Assembly: GCF_003201815.1 (NCBI RefSeq)
Contig: NZ_QJKB01000006.1
Coordinates: forward strand, 1 to 64,000
Reading direction: 5' to 3'
Source of the DNA: Undibacterium pigrum
GTDB taxonomy: Bacteria > Pseudomonadota > Gammaproteobacteria > Burkholderiales > Burkholderiaceae_D
DNA length: 64,000 nucleotides
Below the pieces are notes generated by a model. The model was not told where the DNA came from and did not search any database. It was given only the letters and a program-made list of their open reading frames with translations. Shown here piece by piece: positions 8,804 through 19,891 of the stretch (positions are counted from its first letter, which is position 1; the number at the start of each line of letters is the position of its first letter). The translations under genes were made by a program, and so were the position numbers.

Positions 8804-8825
8804 AAATGTGATGTACGTCACATTT
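8804..8825 (+). promoter_or_regulatory. CRP/FNR-family binding site (consensus CRP operator)
   Basis: A 22-bp perfect palindrome with the core TGTGA-N6-TCACA and AAA/TTT flanks, which matches the enterobacterial CRP consensus. It is centred 41.5 bases before the start predicted from the GATAAT box at 8844-8849, the class II activator position. Confidence 0.8.
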
Positions 8826-8843
8826 AATTGAGTTGTGAACAGG

Positions 8844-8849
8844 GATAAT
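8844..8849 (+). promoter_or_regulatory. Predicted -10 box of the secretion operon
   Basis: GATAAT, five of six matches to TATAAT. There is no good -35 hexamer 17 bases upstream; that position is occupied by the 3' half of the CRP palindrome, as expected for an activator-dependent promoter. Transcription would begin near 8856, leaving a leader of about 100 bases. Confidence 0.55.
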
Positions 8850-8957
8850 GCCGCCTTGCCTTAAAAATGCAAATGATTTTCACGTTCAACTGCATCCATC
8901 AAGCGGCCACCTTTTATATTGCGATGTTTTTAGCACTTCAGTGTGCAAAGAATACAA

Positions 8958-10793
8958 ATGATCTCGAAATTAAAACTTCCACAAACTGAAATTGCACAGG
9001 TCTTGATGACCTTTAAAAGTGCCTTCAGAACCGTTGGCATTTTCAGTGCCATCATCAACCTGTTGATGTTAGCACCTTCCCTGTACATGTTACAGGTTTA
9101 CGATCGTGTTTTGCAAAGCCGCAACGAAATCACCTTGTTGATGTTGACATTGTTGATGCTGGGCGCGTATGCCCTGATGAGTGCGCTTGAATATATCCGT
9201 AGTTTTGTCCTGATACGTTTGGGTGCCAAGCTCGACATGCAAATGAACAAGCGTATTTACACCGCTGCGTTCGAGCAAAACCTGAAGCGTGGCGGTGGTA
9301 ATGCTGGCCAGGCTTTGCAGGATCTGACACAGATTCGCCAGTTCCTCACAGGTGCTGGCTTGTTTGCCTTCTTCGATGCGCCATGGTTCCCCTTCTATCT
9401 GGCCGTGATCTTCATGTTTGACACTTACCTGGGCTTGTTTGCGCTGGCTGCAGTAATCGTCATGGTGATTTTGGCTTATGCCAATGAAGTGGTTTCCAAA
9501 AAGCCGCTGACTGAAGCCAATACCATGGCTATCGTTTCCAGCAATCTGGCCACCAATAATCTGCGTAACGCAGAAGTGATTGAAGCCATGGGCATGCTGC
9601 CTAACCTGATGTCGCGTTGGTTCAAACTGCATGGTCGTTTCCTGCAATTGCAGGCAGAAGCCAGCGAGAAGTCCGGCATTATTACAGCATTGAGTAAATT
9701 TGTACGTGTGTCGGTACAGTCTCTGGTGCTTGGTTTCGGTGCTTTGCTGGTTATTGAAGGCAAGATGTCGCCAGGTATGATGATTGCTGGTTCTATCTTG
9801 TTGGGCAAGGCGACTGGTCCTATCGACCAACTGATCGGCGTCTGGAAGCAATGGAGTACAGTTAAAGGCGCCTATGGTCGCTTGAATGAATTGCTGGCGA
9901 GTAATCCGCCGCGTCAAGCTGGTATGGATTTGCCAAAACCATTGGGTGCACTGACTGTTGAAGGTGTTACAGCAGCGCCTCCGGGTTCCACCGTTGTGGT
10001 AGTCAAAGGCTTGTCCATGGCTTTGCAACCAGGTGATGTGCTTGGTGTGATTGGTCCTTCAGGTTCGGGTAAATCGACATTGGCTCGTTTGCTGGTTGGC
10101 GTCTGGCCTGCCGCAGTGGGTAAAGTGCGTCTGGATGGTGCAGATATCTACCAATGGAATAAAGACCAGCTTGGACCCAGTATCGGTTATCTCCCACAAG
10201 ACATAGAATTGTTTGGCGGCACAGTGGCAGAAAACATTGCCCGTTTTGGTGAAGTTGATTCTGAAAAAGTCATTCTGGCTGCCAAGCGTGCAGGTGTGCA
10301 TGAGTTGATTTTGCATTTCCCACAAGGCTATGACACGCGTCTGGGTGATGGTGGTGCTGGTTTGTCTGGTGGTCAAAAGCAACGTATCGGTCTGGCACGT
10401 GCCATGTATGACGATCCGTCCCTGCTGGTGCTGGATGAACCAAATTCAAATCTGGATGATGCTGGTGAGCAAGCTCTGGTACTGGCTGTCAACGATTTGC
10501 GTCAGCGTGGCAAAACCATCGTCCTGATCACTCATCGCACCACTATCCTGGGTGCCACTACCAAGCTCTTGTTGTTGCGCGATGGCGTAGCTCAGGCTTT
10601 CGGTCCGCGCGACCAGGTATTGGCTGCCCTGAATCAGGCAAATCAACAGCAAATGCAGCAAGCCCAACAGGCTGCGGCAGCACAACAGGCAGCCCAGCAA
10701 GCATCAGCACAAGGCGGTTTGCAATCAGCAGCTTCAGAGCCACCAGCAGATACACAGGCAAGAATTAATGCTACCGCTGCAGAAGAGGAATAA
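8958..10793 (+). CDS. Type I secretion ABC transporter (permease/ATPase, PrtD-like)
   Basis: 611 residues from the ATG at 8958; a GTG at 8943 is an alternative. Residues about 15-300 form the transmembrane domain, opening with [32 protein letters not shown], the hallmark of PrtD/HasD-type exporters; there is no C39 peptidase or CLD domain. The nucleotide-binding domain has Walker [10 protein letters not shown] near residue 365, signature LSGGQKQR and Walker [13 protein letters not shown]. It energises one-step export of RTX or S-layer proteins across both membranes. The last 55 residues or so are an unusual Gln/Ala-rich tail. First gene of a three-gene operon; the adaptor starts two bases after its stop. 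The surface protein at the left edge is the likely cargo. Confidence 0.95.
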   Translation: MISKLKLPQTEIAQVLMTFKSAFRTVGIFSAIINLLMLAPSLYMLQVYDRVLQSRNEITLLMLTLLMLGAYALMSALEYIRSFVLIRLGAKLDMQMNKRIYTAAFEQNLKRGGGNAGQALQDLTQIRQFLTGAGLFAFFDAPWFPFYLAVIFMFDTYLGLFALAAVIVMVILAYANEVVSKKPLTEANTMAIVSSNLATNNLRNAEVIEAMGMLPNLMSRWFKLHGRFLQLQAEASEKSGIITALSKFVRVSVQSLVLGFGALLVIEGKMSPGMMIAGSILLGKATGPIDQLIGVWKQWSTVKGAYGRLNELLASNPPRQAGMDLPKPLGALTVEGVTAAPPGSTVVVVKGLSMALQPGDVLGVIGPSGSGKSTLARLLVGVWPAAVGKVRLDGADIYQWNKDQLGPSIGYLPQDIELFGGTVAENIARFGEVDSEKVILAAKRAGVHELILHFPQGYDTRLGDGGAGLSGGQKQRIGLARAMYDDPSLLVLDEPNSNLDDAGEQALVLAVNDLRQRGKTIVLITHRTTILGATTKLLLLRDGVAQAFGPRDQVLAALNQANQQQMQQAQQAAAAQQAAQQASAQGGLQSAASEPPADTQARINATAAEEE

Positions 10794-10795
10794 TC

Positions 10796-12151
10796 ATGAA
10801 AAATGCATTAGTCAAAAAAGGTGATGTCACGGACGTGACTACCCACAATGTAGAAATACTGGAAGTCAATACAGACGCGCGCAGCTATGCCCGCCTTGGC
10901 TGGGGCATCATCCTGGTCGGCGTGTTTGGTTTCCTGTTGTGGGCATTTACTGCCAAACTGGATAAGGGCGTACCTATGAGTGGCAATGTCGCTGTTGCCT
11001 CCAGCCGCAAAGTCATACAGCATCAGACTGGCGGTACTGTCGATGAAATCCTGGTCAAGGATGGTGATGTTGTCAAAGCTGGTCAAGTCCTGCTGAAAAT
11101 GAACAATGTCAATGCCAAGTCAGCGGCTGAAATCACCAGGGTACAATTATTCACTTCCCAGGCAGTCGAAGCCCGTTTGATGGCAGAACGCGTCAATGCT
11201 AAATCCATCAGCTTCCCTAAAGAACTGGAAGCCGCGAAAAGTGATAGCCGCGTCGCCAACACGATTTTGTTGCAACAGCAATTGTTCACTACACGCCAGA
11301 TTTCCATACAAAGTGAACTGGGTGCGGTGGATGAAAATATTGCCGGCCTGAAGTCGCAACTGAAGGGCCTGGAAGAATCCATGGTCAGCAAGAAGCAGCA
11401 ACAGCAATTCCTCAAGGAACAACTGGATGGTATGCGTGACCTGGCCAAGGAAGGTTATATTGCCCGCAATCGCCTGCTGGATCTGGAACGTACTTATGCA
11501 CAGGTGAACGGTAGTATTTCTGAAGATCTGGGCAATATGGGCCGCGTTTCACGCCAGATCATGGAACTGGGCTTGCGTAAATCCCAGCGCCAACAAGACT
11601 ATCAAAAAGAAATCCGTTCGCAATTGTCTGACACGCAAAAAGAAGCAGAAGCCTTGCAAAATCGCCTGACGGCACTGGATTTTGATTTGAATAATGTCAT
11701 GGTCAAAGCACCGGTGGCAGGTACTATCGTCGGTTTGAATGTATTCACCAAAGGTGCTGTTGTGCCTAGTGGTTTCAAACTGATGGAACTGGTTCCTCAG
11801 GATGACGCGCTGATCGTGGAAGCCATGCTGCCAGTAAATCTGGTCGACAAAGTACATCCAGGTTTGAAAACCGAGCTGATCTTCTCTGCATTTAACACCA
11901 ATACCACGCCACATATACCAGGTGTCATAACCCAGGTATCGGCTGACCGTACTCTGGATGAAAGAACTGGTCAGGCATTTTATAAAGTCCGCGCAGAAGT
12001 AGCGCCTGAGGGCAAGAAGCTGCTCGCCAACCTGCAAGTACGTCCAGGTATGCCAGTTGAATTATTTGTCAGCACGGGTGGCCGCACCATGATGAACTAC
12101 TTGCTCAAGCCAATTATTGACCGTGCCCACTCCGCAATGACTGAGGATTAA
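10796..12151 (+). CDS. HlyD-family type I secretion membrane-fusion (adaptor) protein
   Basis: 451 residues. A short cytoplasmic N-terminus is followed by one membrane helix (about 34-56, GWGIILVGVFGFLLWAF). Then comes the first lipoyl half (HQTGGTVDEILVKDGDVVKAGQVLLKMNN), a long alpha-helical hairpin rich in Gln and Leu (about 115-290), the second lipoyl half (VMVKAPVAGTIVGL) and a beta-barrel ending RPGMPVELFVSTGGRTMMNYLLKPI, the C-terminal signature of PrtE/HlyD adaptors. It bridges the ABC exporter and the TolC pore in the periplasm. It is tightly spaced on both sides. Confidence 0.95.
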   Translation: MKNALVKKGDVTDVTTHNVEILEVNTDARSYARLGWGIILVGVFGFLLWAFTAKLDKGVPMSGNVAVASSRKVIQHQTGGTVDEILVKDGDVVKAGQVLLKMNNVNAKSAAEITRVQLFTSQAVEARLMAERVNAKSISFPKELEAAKSDSRVANTILLQQQLFTTRQISIQSELGAVDENIAGLKSQLKGLEESMVSKKQQQQFLKEQLDGMRDLAKEGYIARNRLLDLERTYAQVNGSISEDLGNMGRVSRQIMELGLRKSQRQQDYQKEIRSQLSDTQKEAEALQNRLTALDFDLNNVMVKAPVAGTIVGLNVFTKGAVVPSGFKLMELVPQDDALIVEAMLPVNLVDKVHPGLKTELIFSAFNTNTTPHIPGVITQVSADRTLDERTGQAFYKVRAEVAPEGKKLLANLQVRPGMPVELFVSTGGRTMMNYLLKPIIDRAHSAMTED

Positions 12152-12153
12152 TC

Positions 12154-13515
12154 ATGAAAAAATCATGGAAACGCCTTAGCCTGATCGCCTCTGCCACAAG
12201 TATTTTGCTGGCTTCAGCAGGCCAGGCTTCGGCCATAGGTTTGTTGCAGGCTTATGAAGCGGCCTTGTTGAACGACCCGACTTACCGTTCTGCCGTTTCT
12301 GAAAATATCGCCGGCCAGGAGTTCAGGAAAATCGGTCGTGCCGGCCTGCTGCCCAGCATACAGTTCAATTACGGAACAGGTAAAAACAAGGCCGATACTA
12401 TAGGGCCACCGGGTTTGTTTACGGGTGGCAAACCGACTATCAATGAGTATGAGTATACAAGCTTAACCAATACACTCTCATTGCGTCAGGTCCTGTTCAA
12501 TCTGGATACGACAGCACGTTACAAACAGGGTATAGCGCAAACCAATTATAGCGATGCGATCTTTTCTGCGCGTAGCAAGGATTTGATGATACGTCTGGTA
12601 ACTGCTTACGCTGATACCAAATTTGCAGAAGACCAGCTGGATTTGTACCGTGCCCAGCGCGATGCCCTGGCAGAGCAAAAGCGCATCAATGAGCGCATGT
12701 TTGAAAAAGGCGAAGGCACTAAAACAGATATGCTGGAAACACAGGCCAAGCTTGACGTGGCCGAAGCGCAAGTCCTGGAAGCTGGCGATAACGTGACCAA
12801 TTTGCGTAATACTTTAGCAGCAATTACTGGTCTGGAATCCAATCAGCTTGATAGCTTGCGCGCTGACTTTCAGCTGGCTCCAGCTGCCTTGAATACCTTC
12901 GAAGAATGGATGACGGTCGCGACTGAAAATAATCCAGAGATCACCGCAGCCAAGTATTCGCTGGAAGTGGCAGAGCATGAAATCAGTAAAAGCAAGGCTG
13001 GCCATGCGCCAAGGCTGGAACTGAATGCCAGTTATAACCGTTCAGTCTCAGATAGTGTCACCAATTACAGCCAGGATCAAACGGTAAAAAGCATAGGTGT
13101 GCAACTGGTGATACCTATTTATTCTGGTGGTTACGTCAATGCGATCACTAATCAATCGGTAGCCAATCGCGATAAGGCCAGAGCTGAGCTGGATTCGACA
13201 CGCAGCCGCATAGGAATAGAATTGCGCAGGCAGCATAATGCCTTGCAAAGTAGTGCGACCAAGATAGCTGCTTTGCAAAAGTCAGTTAATTCTTCCAGCT
13301 TGCTGGTAGAAGCGACCAAGCAGAGTGTCAAAGGTGGCGTGCGTATCAATCTGGATGTGCTCAGTGCCGAGCAACAACTGGTTGCTGCAAGACGTGATCT
13401 GGCGCAGGCAAAATATAATTACCTGATCAGCTTTTTGAAATTACGTGTAGCTGCTGGTACTGTCAATGTTGAAGATTTACAAACTGTGGCGGGATACTTC
13501 TCCCCGATCAATTAA
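12154..13515 (+). CDS. TolC-family outer-membrane channel of the type I secretion system
   Basis: 453 residues with a Sec signal peptide (MKK...SAGQASA, cleavage near residue 27), then AIGLLQAYEAALLNDPTYRSA, the usual start of mature TolC/AprF proteins. Two repeated halves each carry long helices with regular Ala/Gln and Leu spacing (LDLYRAQRDALAEQ and RSRIGIELRRQHNALQ), and the C-terminal half includes VKGGVRINLDVLSAEQQL, the conserved TolC helix block. It forms the trimeric outer-membrane exit duct. Its start codon is two bases after the HlyD stop codon. Confidence 0.95.
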   Translation: MKKSWKRLSLIASATSILLASAGQASAIGLLQAYEAALLNDPTYRSAVSENIAGQEFRKIGRAGLLPSIQFNYGTGKNKADTIGPPGLFTGGKPTINEYEYTSLTNTLSLRQVLFNLDTTARYKQGIAQTNYSDAIFSARSKDLMIRLVTAYADTKFAEDQLDLYRAQRDALAEQKRINERMFEKGEGTKTDMLETQAKLDVAEAQVLEAGDNVTNLRNTLAAITGLESNQLDSLRADFQLAPAALNTFEEWMTVATENNPEITAAKYSLEVAEHEISKSKAGHAPRLELNASYNRSVSDSVTNYSQDQTVKSIGVQLVIPIYSGGYVNAITNQSVANRDKARAELDSTRSRIGIELRRQHNALQSSATKIAALQKSVNSSSLLVEATKQSVKGGVRINLDVLSAEQQLVAARRDLAQAKYNYLISFLKLRVAAGTVNVEDLQTVAGYFSPIN

Positions 13516-13534
13516 ATCTTGCACATATAAAAAA

Positions 13535-13568
13535 CGGCACAGGCTAAAAAGCCTGTGCCGTTTTTTTT
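13535..13568. terminator. Bidirectional terminator between tolC-like gene and gatB
   Basis: Ten-base perfect arms CGGCACAGGC / GCCTGTGCCG with loop TAAAAA. There are T-runs on the plus side and an A-run (T on the other strand) on the left, so it can end both convergent transcripts. Confidence 0.95.
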
Positions 13569-13582
13569 GAGCGAGAGAAAAA

Positions 13583-15043
13583 TCAGCCTGCCAGTTTTTT
13601 CTTCAATAATTCATTGACCTGGGCAGGGTTGCCTTTACCCTTGGTGGCTTTCATGGCCTGACCGACCAGGGAGTTGAATGCCTTTTCTTTACCTGCACGG
13701 TATTCATCGACAGACTGCTGGTTTGCAGCCATGACTTCGTCGATGATTTTTTCCAAAGCGCCAACATCAGAGATTTGCTTCAAGCCTTTAGCTTCAATCA
13801 CCTGATCTGCGAGGTTTGCATCATCAGATGGTGCTTGCCACATGGCTGTAAACACTTCCTTGGCAATTTTGTTGGAAATCGTGCCGTCAGCAATACGCTG
13901 CAACAATACAGCCAGTTGCGCAGATGTGACCGGGATAGCATTGATATCCAGGCCTTCACGGTTCAGGGTGGCTGACACATCACCCATCATCCAGTTGGCC
14001 GCAGGTTTGGCTTGTGCCGCACCCGCTGCAGTCACTACTGCTTCAAAATAAGTAGCCATGCCTTTGGATTGCGTCAGGATAGTCGCATCATATTCAGGCA
14101 AACCCAGTTGCTCAATGAAGCGCTGGCGCATGGCAGATGGCAGTTCGGGCATGGTGGCGCGTACTTGCTCTACCCATTCGCGGCTGATTTTCAATGGCGG
14201 CAGATCGGGGTCAGGGAAGTAACGATAATCCATCGAATCTTCCTTGCTGCGCATGGAGCGGGTTTCTTTTTTGTCCGGGTCATACAGGCGTGTTTCCTGA
14301 ATGACTTTGCCGCCATCTTCTATCAAATCTATCTGGCGACGTACTTCGATATTGATCGCTTCTTCCAGGAAACGGAAAGAGTTCAGATTCTTGATTTCGC
14401 AACGCGTGCCAAATTCTTTTTGGCCGACTGGTCGCACAGAAACGTTGGCATCGCAACGGAAAGAACCTTCCTGCATATTGCCGTCACAAATATCCAGCCA
14501 GGTCACCAGCGAATGCAGTGCTTTTGCGTAGCCAACTGCCTCGGCCGCGCTACGCATAACAGGCTCAGTAACGATTTCCAGCAAAGGCGTGCCTGCACGG
14601 TTCAGGTCTATACCTGTCATGCCCTGGGCTGCACCATGCGTGGACTTACCAGCATCTTCTTCCAGATGGGCACGTGTCAGTTCTATGTTCCTGAATTCGG
14701 TTTTGCCATCTTTTTCAAAAACGCAAGGAACGAAACCACCTTGTACCACCGGGATTTCAAACTGGCTGATCTGATAGCCCTTAGGCAGGTCAGGGTAGAA
14801 GTAATTTTTGCGGGCAAAGATGGATTCCGGTGCGACCAGCGCACCAACGGCCAGGCCAAACTGTATGGCTTTTTCTACCGCGCCTTTATTCATGACTGGC
14901 AACACGCCAGGCAGGGCCAGGTCAACCGGGCTGGCCTGGGTATTTGCTTCGGCACCAAACTGGATTGAAGAGCCGCTGAAAATTTTTGAGTTGGTCTTGA
15001 GTTGCGCATGCGTCTCAAAACCGATAACGACTTCCCATTGCAT
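13583..15043 (-). CDS. gatB: Asp-tRNA(Asn)/Glu-tRNA(Gln) amidotransferase subunit B
   Basis: 486 residues. The start is ATG 15043, giving [15 protein letters not shown], with GAGG at a proper distance upstream; the longer frame to 15103 adds 20 unrelated residues. GatB holds the kinase-like ATP site that activates misacylated Glu-tRNA(Gln) or Asp-tRNA(Asn). Visible blocks are [58 protein letters not shown] and the C-terminal YqeY-like tail ([31 protein letters not shown]) that recognises the tRNA elbow. Last gene of the gatC-gatA-(secreted protein)-gatB operon. Confidence 0.97.
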   Translation of the reverse strand: MQWEVVIGFETHAQLKTNSKIFSGSSIQFGAEANTQASPVDLALPGVLPVMNKGAVEKAIQFGLAVGALVAPESIFARKNYFYPDLPKGYQISQFEIPVVQGGFVPCVFEKDGKTEFRNIELTRAHLEEDAGKSTHGAAQGMTGIDLNRAGTPLLEIVTEPVMRSAAEAVGYAKALHSLVTWLDICDGNMQEGSFRCDANVSVRPVGQKEFGTRCEIKNLNSFRFLEEAINIEVRRQIDLIEDGGKVIQETRLYDPDKKETRSMRSKEDSMDYRYFPDPDLPPLKISREWVEQVRATMPELPSAMRQRFIEQLGLPEYDATILTQSKGMATYFEAVVTAAGAAQAKPAANWMMGDVSATLNREGLDINAIPVTSAQLAVLLQRIADGTISNKIAKEVFTAMWQAPSDDANLADQVIEAKGLKQISDVGALEKIIDEVMAANQQSVDEYRAGKEKAFNSLVGQAMKATKGKGNPAQVNELLKKKLAG

Positions 15044-15117
15044 AATATTTCCTCGTCTTATCTTTAACTTGTCGTACCTGCTCATCTGTAGAACAGGCAG
15101 CACATCAATTCATTTCA

Positions 15118-15594
15118 TTACTCGTAGGTACAAAGCCCGGTTTTGGTATTCACCGTCAGCTCTGAAAAATTCCTGCGCGAGCCACATAGTGCAGAGCACG
15201 TAGGCTTGACATGCAGCGTATCGCCTTCACGTTCCAGACGTATGCTGCATTGCGAGCCACGCTCTACATCATAGCCACGCTTCTGTCTTGCAGACTGCGC
15301 ATTTTTGAGTCGTATGCGCCAGCCTTTGTCTGTCAATTCTGCTTCCAGGCCATCTTCAGTATCTATGCTGCATTCATGTCCGCGATTGCTGCGAAATACT
15401 GAGGACTCCCATTGAAACTCAGTGATCTGCGTGCCGTTCAATTGCATGCGTGCCTGGTCACTGTAGATCAGGCGCTCACCATCAGCATCTTCCTGCAGCG
15501 TTTGCGCACAGGCAATATGTGTGTTCAATGTCTGTGCCGACAAAGTCCCACATATCAAGCACATGGCTGCGCCCAGGAAGATTTTCAAGCTCAT
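15118..15594 (-). CDS. Secreted cysteine-containing protein of unknown function inside the gat operon
   Basis: 158 residues. An N-terminal signal peptide ([21 protein letters not shown]) precedes a mature region with six cysteines, enough for disulfides in the periplasm, and a basic, charged middle section ([25 protein letters not shown]). I recognise no family. Its ATG overlaps the gatA stop by four bases (ATGA), so it is translationally coupled to gatA although a periplasmic protein has no obvious part in amidotransferase chemistry. gatB follows 74 bases downstream. An operon passenger is the simplest reading. Confidence 0.75.
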   Translation of the reverse strand: MSLKIFLGAAMCLICGTLSAQTLNTHIACAQTLQEDADGERLIYSDQARMQLNGTQITEFQWESSVFRSNRGHECSIDTEDGLEAELTDKGWRIRLKNAQSARQKRGYDVERGSQCSIRLEREGDTLHVKPTCSALCGSRRNFSELTVNTKTGLCTYE

Positions 15595-17045
15595 ACTGGG
15601 CTGCGCGTATGCCAGTCAGTTGCTTGCTGGAATTGGTGTGCCACATTCAGCAATTTTGCTTCATCAAAATAATTGCCGATAATTTGCAAGCCTACCGGGC
15701 GCTTGGCATTTTTCTCACCCTGACCAAAACCGCAAGGGATGGACATGCCAGGCAAGCCAGCCAGGCTGGTCGATAAAGTGAAAATATCAGCCAGGTAATT
15801 AGCGACGGGATCATCTGCCTTGGAGCCCAGGTCCCATGCCACGGTCGGCGCTACCGGCCCCATGATGACATCGCATTTCTCAAATGCAGCAGCAAAGTCT
15901 TGTGCGATCAGGCGACGGATTCTCTGTGCCTGCAAATAATAGGCATCGTAGTAACCGTGCGACAGTACATAGGCACCGACCAGGATACGGCGCTTGACTT
16001 CAGCACCAAAACCTTCGGCTCGTGACTTCTTGTACATCTCATTCAAGTCTTTGTAATCGGCCGCACGGTGACCATAACGCACACCATCAAAGCGGCTCAG
16101 ATTTGAAGAGGCTTCTGCCGGTGCAATCACATAATACACAGGGATGGACAGCTCGGTTTTTGGCAGCGAGATTTCTACCAGTGTCGCGCCCAGCTTTTCA
16201 TATTCAGCAAGCGCAGCACGTACTGCCTGTTCCACATCCGCAGCCAGGCCGTCAGAGAAAAATTCTTTTGGCACACCGATACGCAAGCCTTGCAAAGACT
16301 TGCTCAGGTCACGGTTGAAATCTTCTTTCTTGCGTTCCAGCGAAGTAGAGTCTCTCTCATCAAAACCTGTCATCGCATTCAGCAAGATGCCACAGTCTTC
16401 TGCGGTCTGGGCGATAGGGCCACCCTGGTCCAGCGAAGAAGCAAAAGCGATCATGCCATAACGGGATACGCTGCCATAAGTAGGCTTGATACCAGTGACG
16501 CCACAAAACGATGCCGGTTGACGGATAGAGCCGCCGGTATCAGTTGCAGTCACCGCCGGTGCCAGGCGTGCGGCAATTGCAGCTGCTGAGCCACCTGAAG
16601 AACCACCGGGTACGGCAGTCTGGTCCCAGGGGTTTTTCACCGCACCAAAATAAGAATTTTCATTCGATGAACCCATGGCGAATTCGTCGCAATTCAATTT
16701 GCCCAGCGTGACCGTGCCAGCCTTGTTGAACAGATCAACCACGGTGGCGTCAAAGGGACTGACATAATTTTCCAGCATGCGTGAACCGGCAGTTGAGCGC
16801 CAGTCGCGTGTCACGAAAATATCTTTGTGAGCGATAGGTACGCCAGTCAAGACACCGGCATTACCACTGGCCAGACGTGCATCGGCTGCAGCAGCCTGTT
16901 GCAGGGTCCATTCAGGATTGACATGCAGGAAGGCATTCAGGTCACTGGCAGCAATACGGTTCAGATAATGCTGGGCAAGTTCGGTGGCGGATACCTGCTT
17001 GCTTTGCAGCAGGGCGGATAATTGCGAAATTGTTTTGGTATGCAT
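15591..17045 (-). CDS. gatA: Asp-tRNA(Asn)/Glu-tRNA(Gln) amidotransferase subunit A
   Basis: 484 residues, the usual GatA length. This is the amidase subunit that frees ammonia from glutamine. The Ser-cisSer-Lys triad is in place: K74 in IAHKD, S149 in the PGGSSGGSA loop and S173 in [11 protein letters not shown], each five residues before the Staphylococcus numbering (K79, S154, S178). The C-terminal block [12 protein letters not shown] is also typical. It lies between gatC (14 bases upstream) and the secreted protein gene, which it overlaps by four bases. Confidence 0.98.
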   Translation of the reverse strand: MHTKTISQLSALLQSKQVSATELAQHYLNRIAASDLNAFLHVNPEWTLQQAAAADARLASGNAGVLTGVPIAHKDIFVTRDWRSTAGSRMLENYVSPFDATVVDLFNKAGTVTLGKLNCDEFAMGSSNENSYFGAVKNPWDQTAVPGGSSGGSAAAIAARLAPAVTATDTGGSIRQPASFCGVTGIKPTYGSVSRYGMIAFASSLDQGGPIAQTAEDCGILLNAMTGFDERDSTSLERKKEDFNRDLSKSLQGLRIGVPKEFFSDGLAADVEQAVRAALAEYEKLGATLVEISLPKTELSIPVYYVIAPAEASSNLSRFDGVRYGHRAADYKDLNEMYKKSRAEGFGAEVKRRILVGAYVLSHGYYDAYYLQAQRIRRLIAQDFAAAFEKCDVIMGPVAPTVAWDLGSKADDPVANYLADIFTLSTSLAGLPGMSIPCGFGQGEKNAKRPVGLQIIGNYFDEAKLLNVAHQFQQATDWHTRSPV

Positions 17046-17059
17046 GAGGACTCTATTGC

Positions 17060-17362
17060 TTATTCAATAACCTGTGGGACGAGATACAAGCCGTCTTGTG
17101 TCGCTGGCGCTGGTTTTTGGTAATCTTCGCGATGATTGCTTTCGCTGACAACGTCTTCACGCAGGCGCAAAGCCATTTCTGGCAGCAGGGCGGCGATAGG
17201 GTGGCTGAGAGGAGCTACACCAGTAGTGTCCACGGCCTTTAATTGCTCTACCAGAGAGAAAATACCGTTCAGTTTATCCAGAGTGGAAACTTCTTCTGCT
17301 GCAGAGGTTTCTATTTTTGCCAAATTGGCAATTCTTTTCACATCTTCAAGTGTCAGTGACAT
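17060..17362 (-). CDS. gatC: Asp-tRNA(Asn)/Glu-tRNA(Gln) amidotransferase subunit C
   Basis: 100 residues beginning [17 protein letters not shown], the standard GatC start, with the linker TGVAPLSHP and the C-terminal [32 protein letters not shown] that wraps around GatA. It stabilises the GatAB complex. First gene of the operon, divergent from mreB. Confidence 0.97.
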   Translation of the reverse strand: MSLTLEDVKRIANLAKIETSAAEEVSTLDKLNGIFSLVEQLKAVDTTGVAPLSHPIAALLPEMALRLREDVVSESNHREDYQKPAPATQDGLYLVPQVIE

Positions 17363-17441
17363 AGTTCAGGGGCGCATTTTTGCGCGAAAAAGTGTCAATC
17401 AATACATAATTCGATATACCACCAAAAGCGTAATTTAGGTG

Positions 17442-17470
17442 TTGGTATCAAATAAATTTAAACAGATTAT
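17442..17470 (+). promoter_or_regulatory. mreB: Possible mreB promoter
   Basis: TTGGTA and GATTAT hexamers separated by 17 bases (four of six matches each) in the AT-rich divergent region between gatC and mreB. It would give a leader of about 170 bases. Weak evidence. Confidence 0.3.
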
Positions 17471-17490
17471 AAGGTAGAATGGCGGGTTAA

Positions 17491-18690
<1,200 letters not shown>

Positions 18691-18856
18691 TAAGAGTTAA
18701 GCACCGGACCATCGTGGGATATGGCAGCCAGCATTGATGTTGGTTGTCAATCCCGTATTTGATGAGGCGTGCATCAGTCCTGGCTACTGAAGCACCGCTG
18801 ATTTGATTGCAATTTATATGCTTGTTGCGCTGTTCATTGAGAAACACCGGTAAAGT

Positions 18857-19891
18857 ATGGATTACAGCCCACCACCACTCTTCAAACAAGGCGCCTCTGC
18901 GCGCGTCAGAGTGGTTTTCTTTGCCGTCCTGGCGATTTTTCTACTGGTTGTTGATGCCCGCCTGAAATCCCTGACCCTGGTCAGGCAAATATTGGGCAGT
19001 GTGCTGTATCCGGTACAAATGGTGGCTGTCATGCCGCGTGATGCGATCAAGCGTGCCTCTGATTATTTTGTCTCGGTCAATACACTGGAAAACGAAAATA
19101 CCCAGTTAAAACGTCAGCAGACCCAGAATGCCAATACCCTGCAGCAGACCGGGCAACTGATGGCAGAAAACACCCACTTGCGCAAATTGCTGGACGCCCG
19201 TGAGCGTCTGCAAGTCAAGTCTGTCATGGCAGAAATCATTTACGATGCGCGTGACCCCGCCAGTCGCAAGGTCATCATAGATCGCGGCATTAAACATGGT
19301 ATCAGCTTGTCGCAGCCTGTGATTGATGACCAGGGCGTGGTTGGCCAGGTGACCCGGGTCTTCCCGCTGACGGCAGAAGTCACTTTGCTGACCGATAAAA
19401 ACCAGGCCATCCCCGTACAAATCCTGCGTAATGGCTTGCGCAGCGTAGCTTATGGCCGTGGTCAGTCCAGTTACCTTGACATGCGCCTGACTTCCAATGC
19501 CGACATACAAAATGGCGATCAACTGGTTACCTCTGGCATAGATGGTATTTATCCACCTGGCCTGGCAGTCGCCAAGGTTGTACAGGTGGAAAACAAGGCC
19601 AACACCACCTTCGAAAACATACTCTGCATGCCGACAGCAGGCATAGACCGCAACAAGCAATTACTGGTCTTGCTGGTGTCGACGGATAATTTGTCACGTC
19701 CGGACACTGAAGATGTGCGCGCCAAGAAAGAAAAGCTCAATCGCAAGGTGACCCGTGATGCGGCAGCGCCAGCATCCGAAGTCAAACCCGTGGACCAGCC
19801 CATGAAAGATTTGCCGGCCAGGGATAATCCAGTAAAAGAAACGCAGCCTAAGGAAGCACCGACCGCAACTGGTAAGGAGCCTACCAAATGA
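18857..19891 (+). CDS. mreC: Rod-shape determining protein MreC
   Basis: 344 residues. A short N-terminus (MDYSPPPLFKQG) leads into one membrane helix (about 14-35), then a coiled coil (TLENENTQLKRQQTQNANTLQQ) and the periplasmic beta-barrel core with ARDPASRKVIIDRG, GVVGQVTRV and VTSGIDGIYPPGLAV. The C-terminal 60 residues are a Lys/Pro-rich low-complexity tail beyond the conserved domain, as in other Burkholderiales. It scaffolds PBP2 in the elongasome. Its stop overlaps the mreD start (ATGA). Confidence 0.97.
   Translation: MDYSPPPLFKQGASARVRVVFFAVLAIFLLVVDARLKSLTLVRQILGSVLYPVQMVAVMPRDAIKRASDYFVSVNTLENENTQLKRQQTQNANTLQQTGQLMAENTHLRKLLDARERLQVKSVMAEIIYDARDPASRKVIIDRGIKHGISLSQPVIDDQGVVGQVTRVFPLTAEVTLLTDKNQAIPVQILRNGLRSVAYGRGQSSYLDMRLTSNADIQNGDQLVTSGIDGIYPPGLAVAKVVQVENKANTTFENILCMPTAGIDRNKQLLVLLVSTDNLSRPDTEDVRAKKEKLNRKVTRDAAAPASEVKPVDQPMKDLPARDNPVKETQPKEAPTATGKEPTK

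Noticed and set aside
8734-8811. 25-codon ORF upstream of the secretion operon with AGGTGGGAG before its ATG
   Set aside because: It ends inside the CRP palindrome and upstream of the predicted start of transcription, so it would not be in the operon mRNA; the ribosome spacing is also short. A leader peptide from another promoter cannot be fully excluded.
14012-14968. 318-residue plus-strand ORF opposite gatB
   Set aside because: Mirror frame of a conserved enzyme; Phe/His/Cys-rich without a recognisable domain.
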